A DNA stretch of 64,000 nt from Cyanodermella asteris. Lineage: Eukaryota > Ascomycota > Lecanoromycetes > Ostropales > Stictidaceae. Below are positions 56,008 through 64,000 of the stretch, in pieces. The position numbers and the translations under genes were made by a program. How positions within the stretch are numbered: the stretch's first letter is position 1; every line of letters begins with the position of its first letter. The stretch is taken from contig UYJD01000007.1 in NCBI GenBank assembly GCA_900618795.1, positions 1,068,385-1,132,384 of the forward strand, given 5' to 3'. The notes under the pieces are model-generated. The model had not been told where the DNA came from. It ran no database searches and saw only the letters and a list, made by a program, of their open reading frames with translations.

Positions 56008-57170
56008 ATGCAGATCCAATCAATTCCCATGTGTAAGCTAATAACAATTGCTGAATTCCCATCTTTGTACATACTCTCGCTCCCACGCTTGTGAAACACA
56101 CGTTCCGCTACAAACCGCCCCCCGCCCCCCTTCCTAGGCTACAGCTCACATTCCCATGTCGCGCAGGGGTTGGCTCTTCCAACAACTACGCATACCTCGT
56201 GACCGACGATGCAACCAAGGACTCGGTCATCATCGATCCGGCCAACGAACCCGAAGTCAGTCCGGTACTGAAGGAGGCCATTGACGCTGGCCGCATCAAC
56301 CTGACCGCCATCGTAAACACGCATCACCACTGGGATCATGCGGGAGGGAACAGCAAGATTCTGACCAAATTCCCCGGACTGCCCGTGATTGGCGGCAAGG
56401 ATTGTGAGGCTGTTACTCGGACGCCGAAGCACGAGGAGACGTTTGAAATTGGCAAGGGCATCAAGGTGACGGCGCTGCACACGCCGTGTCACACTAAAGA
56501 CAGCATCTGTTGGTTTCTCGAGGACGGGGAGGAGAGGGCCGTGTTTACGGGGGATACGTTGTTCATTGGCGGTAAGCGTCGGCGTCCTTGGTGTGACCAA
56601 CCAACCAACCAGTGGGCCGCGAATCTATACGTGAGGGAACTGACAACGATGTGAAGGCTGCGGAAGATTCTTCGAGGGCACAGCTGCGGAAATGCACACG
56701 GCATTGAACAAGACTCTGGCCGCGCTACCGGACGATACTAAAGTTTTCGTATATTATATGCCAAAACCCTTCGCCTGAGAGTGATGCTGACTTGGAGCTC
56801 TAGCCTGGGCACGAGTACACAAAGAGTAACGTCAACTTTCTGATAACGGTTCTGCAAAACGATGCAGTCAAGAAGCTCCAGAGCTTTGCCGAGAACAACA
56901 AGGAGACTCAGGGCAAATTCACCATTGGCGATGAGAAGGTCAGGAGAGGTGCCAGTTTCCAGAGCCGATGACAATTGCTGACCTTTTCACAGAAATACAA
57001 TGCGTTCATGATGGTTGAAGTGAGCCGCTGTGCCCTGACAATAAGATACCTACTAGTACTTTGTTGGAATACTGACGTCATTATAGGACCCCGAGATCCA
57101 GAAGGCTACTCATAACAAGGACCCTGTGGAGGTCATGGCCAAGCTACGAGAAATGAAGAACAGCATGTGA
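56008..57170 (+). CDS. GLO2: Hydroxyacylglutathione hydrolase (glyoxalase II)
   Basis: Zinc metallo-hydrolase that releases D-lactate and glutathione from S-lactoylglutathione, the second step of methylglyoxal removal. Six exons, 56008-56032, 56167-56571, 56657-56748, 56804-56938, 56993-57019 and 57087-57170, give 255 residues; all joins keep frame. The 25-base first exon yields MQIQSIPMW, and the join gives [14 protein letters not shown]. The metal site [11 protein letters not shown] (about 65) is intact, followed by [31 protein letters not shown] and [11 protein letters not shown]. The C-terminal exons end LREMKNSM, usual for the family. No mitochondrial presequence is present, so the cytosolic form is likely. 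Confidence 0.95.
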
Positions 57171-57696
57171 AACAGAATGATTGGTAAAAATTATTTTGAC
57201 GAACTTGATGTTTGTCTGTAATGCACAGCAGATAGCGTTAAGAATCAAAATTTGCGGCAAGCCTACGTCCTTTTATACCTGTGCAGTGATTTTGAATTTT
57301 GAGATGACAGACGTGCAGCTTCATAGAGGAACTCGTCCTGTCCTTTACTGCACAAGTTGAGGCATTGTCATCAATTTGCGATGGCTTTCAATTGCAGCCA
57401 GGTTTCTAAATTGAACAGTCAGCGGGTTCCACCGAACTTTATTGCGGTGACTGAAAGTCTGTGCACACGCATCTCCAGAATCAATGAAACGGCTTGATTC
57501 CCCGAGTAACCAGAAACAATATCAATCGGGACCGCCACGGAATGACGTAAACATTTTGATTTTCCATGAAACTTGGCAAGAACCATGCAGGACTGGCACG
57601 AGATCCATAAGTTGTCTCTGCTGATGAGGCTTGCAACTTTCGCGGACTCGGCATCTGAAGCATTGTCCATAAAAGAGCTGAAAACTATCGGCCAAC
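57171..57696. other. Intergenic, GLO2 to OBAP gene
   Basis: 526 bp. It holds the GLO2 3' flank and the promoter of the next gene. Nothing distinct is seen. Confidence 0.45.
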
Positions 57697-58632
57697 ATGA
57701 CCACGGAAACAACTAACGGTGCCACAGGCCCGCCAGTCAGCACGGAAAGTCGCCTCCTTGAGACCGGTGCAGGAGTTGTTCAGGTGCGTGGAGCGTGCCT
57801 ATATCCGACCAGACGTGAAGTGTAGGCTCTGATGTGCCCGCGATCAGAACTTTGCTCCCTTGAAAAACATCTGCGCTCATCTAAATGCCCTGCACGTGTA
57901 CGCCGACGACACGACAAGGTGTGTGGAGGCGAATCACTACTGTGCGCACATCAGTGATGGTAAGCCAAGTCAACAACGGTTCTTTCTTCGCGGTCGCGCA
58001 ATTGACCCATGTCTCATCTTAGATGTCCGACAATGCTTGATATACGACAGTCATGAGAAGAACGCCCGGTTGATCGGCATCGAATACATGGTCACACCCG
58101 AGGTATTCCAGACACTTGATGAGGAAGAGAAGAAGCTGTGGCACAGCCATGTTTTCGAGGTCAAGTCGGGTATGCTTGTCATGCCTGCACCCTTGACCAT
58201 GCCCAACGCTCTCTGGGAAGCGGCGGAGGATAAAGAGATGGAGCAAGTGGTCACTCTCTACGGAAAGGTGAGGGTCGCATTCCTGAGCACTTGGGAGCGT
58301 CTCTGAATTCAAGCGGAATTTACAGCTGACTCGCAAGCAGATATACCACTTGTGGCAGACGGATCGCGGCCACACGGTGCCCTTGGGTCCGCCAAAATTG
58401 ATGACCAGCTTCACCAGCGAGGAAAAGCTGTCACAAGCCAACGGGAAGGAGGTTTGGGCGAAAAGAGACGAGAAATTCAGTCTGGACTGCAAGAAGAAGG
58501 CTGAAAGAAGGGCATACATTCAGGAGCCTGAGATCGATCCCGGTAATGTCACAGCTCGCACTGCATTGGTGCAGATACTGACCATAGTTAGCTGCAGACT
58601 ACGCCTGGAAGGGTGTCGAGCATAGAGCATGA
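57697..58632 (+). CDS. Oil-body-associated protein family (DUF1264)
   Basis: Homologue of plant oil-body-associated proteins (OBAP), small proteins tied to lipid bodies; the fungal role is not established. Five exons, 57697-57783, 57848-57959, 58023-58267, 58341-58542 and 58598-58632, with introns of 55-73 bp, give 226 residues. Family blocks: [81 protein letters not shown] and [21 protein letters not shown]. The His-rich start ([19 protein letters not shown]) is typical. The short last exon gives [11 protein letters not shown]. It is convergent with RPS29. Confidence 0.92.
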
Positions 58633-59228
58633 AAATATCAAGACTGATCAAGATAGCGAGGAAAGGGCTCCAGTCCGTGAATGCAGGATCCCTTGGGCTC
58701 TGGGTCAAAATCGGCGCTGGAAGGATCCGCGATAGCCAGCGAGAGCGGAATGCAAAGTGAATGTTGTCCTCCTGGTTGTCGTAGCGATCACGGGGTCATG
58801 GGTCAAGACCCTGGTCCGTGCTGTTGAAATGTCTGTAGCCTCACGCGAGTGCCCTTTAGAAAGTGACTCTAGAAGACGCGATATCCCGCGAGGCATCTTC
58901 CTCACATGGAGAAAGAGACCGTCAATCTTGCTTCTCTGTCCACACTTGCTCGCCGTAATGCATCTAGGCGGCAAGCTCTAGCAATTCCGAAGCTTCAACG
59001 TTCAACGCAACATGTTCGGCCAACGCAGCAATCACCATTCAAAGAAATGCGTCGAAGTGTGGTAGCCAGTCTCTTTCCGAAGTGTGAGCCATTCTCGATT
59101 GAATCAATTCCTAAGCCCATATGCTATTCAGCGTGCCGAAATCGTTATGCAAGCTGCTTGTATGGGATAACGCCAGAAAGACCTCCGCTCGTAAACCACT
59201 CTGCCATCCATCCCTCTCGTTTGGTCGT
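58633..59228. other. Intergenic, convergent 3' ends
   Basis: 596 bp between the OBAP gene and RPS29. A plus-strand ATG frame (58906-59520) crosses it but runs antisense through RPS29 and looks like a shadow. Nothing else is seen. Confidence 0.5.
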
Positions 59229-59518
59229 TTATCGGTACTGTTCGTGCGTGTTAGTCCGTCGTGGCCTGGTGCTTAAAGAAACAGTGGTTGGCTGTCCATT
59301 ATCTTACCTTGAGAAAACCAATATCGGTGGCTTTCTCGCGGAAGCACTGACGGCAGATGTTAAGGCCATACTTGCGAATGAGACCGGCCCTGGAAATGGT
59401 CAGAAGAGCCGTCAAAGGCCGGAGGTGATCGAACGCACCTATGAGTGCAGACGCGGCAGCCTCTGGCGCCCTTGCCGTAGCCACGGGGGCGCGAGTACCA
59501 GACGGAGTCGTGAGACAT
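59229..59518 (-). CDS. RPS29: Cytosolic small-subunit ribosomal protein uS14 (RPS29)
   Basis: Small zinc-binding protein of the 40S head. Three exons, 59439-59518, 59308-59389 and 59229-59237, with introns of 49 and 70 bp, give exactly 56 residues, the family length. The sequence starts [20 protein letters not shown] and has the zinc Cys pairs at 21/24 (CRVC) and 39/42 (CRQC), then [12 protein letters not shown]. The last exon is only nine bases, TAC CGA TAA, giving the final Tyr-Arg; it follows an acceptor AACAG and a canonical branch site CTAAC, and replaces the His-Arg end common elsewhere. Without splicing the frame would end in Val-Arg. It is head to head with the sterol reductase, 1.5 kb away. 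Confidence 0.96.
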
Positions 59519-61040
59519 GATTGTGGAAATCGGAGCAAAAGTTTGGTGCGTCCGGAATTGAGGTTGAAGCTGGCTATCGATCGAGACAAACTGACGAAAG
59601 GCGACAGGAGGAAGTTGTCGATAATCGCTGGGGTTTCGGCACTGTGCGTGGTCGAGCTTGGCAGTCCTGATTCGGCCAGGTAAGCGAGAAGGCGGCCAAA
59701 GATTATGCGTCTGACTGTAGCCAACCCGACTTGCGCGATGAGCTCTCAGGCAGGCTCAGGCGGCTCAGGCGGAGTCAGGCCCCCTACTCACGGCCTCTGA
59801 CTTCTCTGAGGCTACGATGCTCAGGTTTCCCTACGGTACGGTACGGTACGGTACCTCCAGGGCTTCACAGAGTTCATTCTGCCATGTGCGATGTCCGGAA
59901 CTGCTGACAAATGGCCGAGCTTTGACTTGCTCAGTGTGAACGCAAAGCCTCTCGGTGAGCACTGTGTACTATATCAACTCGGCCAGCTGCTGCTGCTTAC
60001 GATATGCATTCCTTAGTCCTCTTTCATCTCATGGTCGAGCGTCAGGCTGCGCCCAAACGTGCCGGCTATGCGTCCAGCACTAATACACTTATCGATGCCA
60101 AGCCTCGTTCTGATGTTCACCATTATGGCGGTCAGTGTCAGCGTGTCGTGACTCTTGAGGCTCTAGGGGCTTTGCAGCCTCGAAGGACACGCATCATGAG
60201 GAAGGACTGAGAGCAATACGAGCTGGCGTCTCGTCAAGGCAATCCGGACCGGCGCAGCGGGGTGGCAGTAAGTATGTAGGTGGGCAGTGGCTTATCTGGC
60301 AGGCAATTTCACGTCGCGATAATGACGCTTTGATGAAGAGATGCAGCGAGCTGCCAGTCCTGCAGGCGCCAACCAGCAACAACCTATGGGAGCCTTTCCG
60401 CCAAAGCCTACTGCGAGACACGTTCACGCGCACCCACAAGCACACACAATTTATTTCCTTATTAGGCGCAGGAGGGGAAACGGGGTGAGCGCTGCCGAGC
60501 TGTCTTGAGCTCCCCAGCTTCCTTTCCGCCCCTACACGCCTGCAAAAGCTGCAGGTACCACCAGAATCGCGCTACCATTGTGCCTAGCTGTTCAGCCTCA
60601 AAACTTCTCAACCATTGATATCGTACCGTTTCTCGGCACCTCACCTCAGCTACAGCGCCACTATACCTGACTGCTGTCCACGTCGTCTGCTTTCGCGGCC
60701 TGGCCTCCTGCACATATCATTCCTGCCTACCCATTCGGTAACTTCCTGCAGTCTGCAGGTGCCGCGCCTTGTTTTTGGCGTCTTATGACCCTCACTGAAG
60801 CGCCTCATTGTGTCTCCACGTCACCTTGAAGATCACCCACACAAAGCTCTTCCCCTAAACTGGAAGCTCTGCACAGCTCTGCTTCACCGCTTTGCTGCTT
60901 CAATTGACCTTGACGCCATATTCAACTCCTTTACCCTTCAGTTTTGCGTCTAATTGCTTCCTCGCCACTTCTGACAAGGTTCGTCGAAACACCATCATAG
61001 CCATTTTCCACATTGCAAGTCTCAACTGCACCTCGCTAGC
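59519..61040. promoter_or_regulatory. Divergent promoter region, RPS29 and sterol reductase
   Basis: 1.5 kb between opposed starts. Near RPS29 there are tandem GGCTCAGGC-type repeats (59745-59785) and (TACGG)4 at 59832-59851. The 200 bp before 61041 are pyrimidine-rich, as in a fungal leader. I recognise no sterol-regulatory element with confidence. Confidence 0.45.
59832..59851. repeat. (TACGG)4 pentanucleotide repeat
   Basis: Four perfect TACGG units followed by TACC, so the end forms the palindrome GGTACC. It lies about 315 bp upstream of RPS29. Confidence 0.9.
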
Positions 61041-62486
61041 ATGGAGACTACCATGCCCGAGAGATGGCAATGGATGGGCTCAGTGATGAGCGACGCGCCA
61101 AAGTCAATTGATTCCGCTTCGGCCGCGAGACGTGCCAGGCTGTTGTCGTTGAAGAACGCCAATTCAAACAAATCCTGGGGCCGGGCGTCTAACCGACAGA
61201 GCTGGCCCAGCTGGTGCTTTTCTCTTGTCATGGTCTCTACACCTCCGGTCTTGGTAGCCATGACATGGATTGCTCTTGAATATTTCAAGGGGTCGTTCTC
61301 AGACGCCTTTGCCGCCGTATATTCACTTGGCGTACTGCGCTTCATGCAGTTATATGCTCCTTCGCTAAGCTTGCAAGCCATAACAATCTATTTCACCTGG
61401 GTGTTCTTCCAAGCCTTTCTCTACTCTGTGCTGCCTGGCAAAGGCAAGGGTCAACTGACTCCTGCTGGACAACTTCTCGACTACAATGTCAACGGACTTT
61501 TGGCGTGGCAGACTACCGTCGCACTGGCTGTAGCAACGTGCTTGACCGGCGTCCTGGATCCTGCGATATTGACGGACAACTGGGAGGGCATGATTGTCAC
61601 GACGAATATTTATGGCTATCTGCTGAGCATTATGGCGTACCTCAAGGCCCACTTTGCGCCAACCCACCCCGAAGACCGCAAGTTCTCTGGCTCAGCTCTC
61701 TACGACTTCTACATGGGAATCGAGCTAAACCCCCGCTTTGGTCGTGAGGGCTCTTGGGACTGGAAGTTGTTCCACAACGGCCGTCCCGGCATCATTGCAT
61801 GGACTCTGATCGATCTCTCATATGCTGCGCTCCAGTATCGCAGGTTTGGTAACGTCGGCAACTCCATGATAGTCGCCGTCCTGCTTCACACAGCATATGT
61901 CGTCGACTTCTTCTACAACGAGGACTGGTATCTTCGAACAATCGACATCTGCCACGATCATTTTGGTTACTATCTCGCCTGGGGTTCGGCCGCATGGCTC
62001 CCGACCATGTACACGCTGCAGGTCCAATACCTTGCCCGCTACCCTGTGGACATGCATCCACTCTTGGCCCTCGCCATTCTCGCATCCGGCTTGAGCGGTT
62101 ATGCGCTGTTTCGTAGCGTCAACAACCAGAAAAACTTGGTTCGCAAGACGCAGGGCAACTGCATGATTTGGGGCAGACCCGCAGAATACATTAGGGCTCA
62201 TTACAAAACCGGCGACGGCGTCGAGCGAGAGAGCCTGCTACTGTGCTCTGGGTGGTGGGCTGTGGCCCGACATGCCAACTACATCGGAGATTTGCTTCTC
62301 AGTTTCTCCATGTGTGCCACGTGTGGCTTTACACACCTCCTGCCATGGACCTACGGCATCTTCATGACGGCCATCCTGATTCACCGATGCCACCGAGACG
62401 AAAAAAGGTGCATGCAAAAGTATGGGAAGACTTACCAAGATTATTGCAAGCGAGTTCCGTATAGACTAATCCCTGGGGTTTATTGA
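61041..62486 (+). CDS. 7-dehydrocholesterol reductase-like sterol delta-7 reductase
   Basis: ER sterol reductase of the ERG4/ERG24/DHCR7 family, using NADPH. One exon, 481 residues from the ATG at 61041, with about nine membrane segments. Many blocks match DHCR7 rather than the fungal C14 (ERG24) or C24 (ERG4) reductases: LTPAGQLLDYNVNGLLAW, DFYMGIELNPRFG, LFHNGRPGIIAWTLIDLS, WYLRTIDICHDHFGYYLAWG, AAWLPTMYTLQVQYL, CMIWGRPAEYI and CGFTHLLPWTYG. The C-terminus HRCHRDEKRCMQKYGKTY and VPYRLIPGVY is the NADPH-binding end of the family. DHCR7 removes the C7-C8 double bond, so it would turn ergosterol-type delta-5,7 sterols into delta-5 sterols such as brassicasterol. That product is inferred from the family. 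Confidence 0.9.
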   Translation: METTMPERWQWMGSVMSDAPKSIDSASAARRARLLSLKNANSNKSWGRASNRQSWPSWCFSLVMVSTPPVLVAMTWIALEYFKGSFSDAFAAVYSLGVLRFMQLYAPSLSLQAITIYFTWVFFQAFLYSVLPGKGKGQLTPAGQLLDYNVNGLLAWQTTVALAVATCLTGVLDPAILTDNWEGMIVTTNIYGYLLSIMAYLKAHFAPTHPEDRKFSGSALYDFYMGIELNPRFGREGSWDWKLFHNGRPGIIAWTLIDLSYAALQYRRFGNVGNSMIVAVLLHTAYVVDFFYNEDWYLRTIDICHDHFGYYLAWGSAAWLPTMYTLQVQYLARYPVDMHPLLALAILASGLSGYALFRSVNNQKNLVRKTQGNCMIWGRPAEYIRAHYKTGDGVERESLLLCSGWWAVARHANYIGDLLLSFSMCATCGFTHLLPWTYGIFMTAILIHRCHRDEKRCMQKYGKTYQDYCKRVPYRLIPGVY

Positions 62487-62753
62487 GGACGAGACGGGCG
62501 ACGAGACGCCGAGGTAGGCGAGGAGATTACCAGAGGCGGCAAATCGGCGCTTCTTTCAACCTGCAGATCCGTGATAAATCCTTCCAGCGCACCAGAGGGT
62601 CCTGTGGAAAGGACGACTTCAAGTCGAAGATAACAAGGGCAGCTAAACGTAAGCAGACAAGATGCTGGCGGATGGTCAAATAATACTTAGAGCATCGATA
62701 GAAACATAGTGCATTACAACAGCCTCCCGAGGCTCGGCAGGAATACCACAATC

Positions 62754-64000
62754 TTATGCACGTCCACGGCTCCTGCTTCTATCCCGACGTCTCGATGAGG
62801 TGCTGGGCACATAACGATCGATGTCGACCGGACTTTTCCCGCGCGGGGTGCCTCGAGGAGCCCGATCTCTTTCTCTGTGGTCTCTGTCACGATCCCTGCT
62901 CCTGTCTCGCCTGTCTCTCCTATCGCGGTCCGGATCTCTGTCGCGGTCCCTCTCCCTGTCTCCACGATCGTATCGACGCGAGCTGGTGCTCGGCATATAT
63001 CGATCAATTTCGACTGGGCTTTTACCCCTTGCCCTCTCGCCTCGAGGAGACCTTTCGCGCTCTCGCTCATGTTTCCGAGTGTGCGGGCTTCGTGATCGGC
63101 TTCGGCGCCGCTCCCTATCCCGCTCCGGATCCTGGCGGAGATCACGCTTGTATGCCGCTGCTTCAATTTCCCGCTTGCGATACTGGTCACGCTTGTAAGC
63201 CTCTCTCTCGCGAGACCGGCTGCGCGGTCGAGAGCCCGACCTATTGCGAGCTTTAGACTCCAGATCCCTGCTGTCATCGCGTGCCCGCGAGCGAACGTCT
63301 GACAAGGGTGTACTGGTACGATCGGTTCTGTCAAAGGCCCGCGGTCCCGTGGGCGGCCTGCGAGCTGGCGTGTCGATGGAGCCGGAACGACTTTTCTCGT
63401 TGGGGACCTTCGACTTGCCAGCCAGCTCTCTGCCTTCCTGAAGCAAGGCTTCAAGCGCGGCCTCCTCCATTTCCTTCTCGGTCAATTGCTTTTTCGGAGC
63501 CAACTCAACACTGGGCTGTCTGGGCACCGAACGTGATCTCGACCTCCGGCGTTCGCGGCTTCGTGAGTCTCGTCGACGATATCGATCATGTCTATCACGG
63601 CTTCGATCTCTGCCTTCTGCGCGGCGTCGTGCTTCCCTCTCCTCACGCTGCTTCGCTCTCTCTGCCTCCTCTGCCTCTCTTTCTTTCGCCTTCCGTTCGT
63701 CTTCGGCAAGTTTCTTGGCTCTCTCTTGCTCGTATAGCCGCTTTTGCTCTTCTTTGTGCTTTTCCCGCTCGATTCGCCGTTTCTCTGCACGTGCTGCATC
63801 TTCTTTTTGGCGCTCCGCACGCTTCCTCAGACGCTCCACCTCTGCGGCTTTCTTCTCGAGCTCGGCCTTGATCCTGGCCTTCTCTTCCGCATTTCGCTTC
63901 TTCCGTTCCTCTCTCTCACGCTGCTGCTCACGCTCTAGACGTTTCACGGCCACCTCGTCTTCATACTCCTCGCTCGTCTTTGCGCCCATACGCTGCTCCT
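62754..64000 (-). CDS. RS-rich nuclear protein, probable COMPASS subunit SHG1 (C-terminal part)
   Basis: The gene enters from the right edge; the frame is open to base 64000, so the ATG at 63989 is internal or uncertain and the N-terminus is missing. At least 411 residues are visible. First comes a charged coiled coil (RMGAKTSEEYEDEVAVKRLE onward, about 140 residues of Glu, Arg and Lys). Then follow RS/RD dipeptides, a short ordered helix (KKQLTEKEMEEAALEALLQE) and two near-copies of GKSPV(D/E)IDRY(V/M)PSTSSRR near the end. From memory, fungal SHG1/BOD1-like proteins have this layout after their N-terminal domain; that domain is outside the window, so the name is provisional. A splicing factor of SR type is the main alternative. 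Confidence 0.5.
   Translation of the reverse strand, partial: EQRMGAKTSEEYEDEVAVKRLEREQQREREERKKRNAEEKARIKAELEKKAAEVERLRKRAERQKEDAARAEKRRIEREKHKEEQKRLYEQERAKKLAEDERKAKEREAEEAERAKQREEREARRRAEGRDRSRDRHDRYRRRDSRSRERRRSRSRSVPRQPSVELAPKKQLTEKEMEEAALEALLQEGRELAGKSKVPNEKSRSGSIDTPARRPPTGPRAFDRTDRTSTPLSDVRSRARDDSRDLESKARNRSGSRPRSRSREREAYKRDQYRKREIEAAAYKRDLRQDPERDRERRRSRSRSPHTRKHERERERSPRGERARGKSPVEIDRYMPSTSSRRYDRGDRERDRDRDPDRDRRDRRDRSRDRDRDHRERDRAPRGTPRGKSPVDIDRYVPSTSSRRRDRSRSRGRA

Noticed and set aside
58906-59520. 204-residue plus-strand frame with a real ATG
   Set aside because: It runs antisense across all RPS29 exons and introns and shows no family features.

Overview
This window is a 64 kb piece of a nuclear chromosome from a filamentous ascomycete (Pezizomycotina). 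The signs are closely packed genes on both strands; many short introns (about 44-134 bp) with GT..AG ends and CTAAC/CTGAC-like branch sites; and a gene set of fungal type (MIP1, GDA1, PCI-free Sec14/PDR16-type protein, KEX1, SFM1, YCK-type casein kinase). The exact class cannot be fixed by eye; a Dothideomycete is a guess. There is one 25-base run of N, so this is a scaffold with an assembly gap.

Layout. 0.8-5.2 kb: mitochondrial DNA polymerase (MIP1), then a small repeat-rich spot holding the gap, a 25-bp inverted repeat and a MITE-like element. 5.6-10.4 kb: an MFS transporter, Golgi nucleoside diphosphatase (GDA1) and a small unknown gene. 10.5-19.6 kb: DNA polymerase alpha subunit B (POL12), a Sec14-like lipid transfer protein, eIF2B delta (GCD2), a SPRY protein with PPxY-like repeats, and the rRNA-processing nuclease LAS1. 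20.5-30.1 kb: a disordered protein of unknown function, about 7 kb in which I recognise no gene, then an F-box protein that also has zinc-type cysteine pairs and membrane segments. 31.3-44.2 kb: NAD kinase, a GNAT acetyltransferase, a WBP2-like GRAM protein, a divergent eIF4E, mitochondrial malonyl-CoA:ACP transferase (MCT1), the SPOUT arginine methyltransferase SFM1, a small unknown ORF, KEX1 and the mRNA export factor RAE1. 44.8-58.6 kb: a secreted GH92 mannosidase, palmitoylated-type casein kinase 1, two multi-pass membrane proteins (one an EamA/DMT transporter), glyoxalase II and an oil-body-associated (DUF1264) protein. 59.2-64.0 kb: ribosomal protein RPS29 in three tiny exons, a sterol reductase that matches DHCR7 rather than ERG24 or ERG4, and the C-terminal part of an RS-rich protein, probably the COMPASS subunit SHG1.

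Most genes are housekeeping and their neighbours do not form a pathway; I see no secondary-metabolite cluster, no tRNA, no CRISPR array and no virus-derived element. Several coding genes were put together by joining exons across introns; exon coordinates are given in each entry and each junction keeps the reading frame. The points most worth a second look are the DHCR7-type reductase in an ergosterol-making group, the 7 kb gene-free zone, the inverted repeat and MITE around the gap, the F-box/zinc/membrane protein, the SPRY-PPxY protein, and the small unknown genes at 9.97-10.44 kb and 39.8-40.1 kb.
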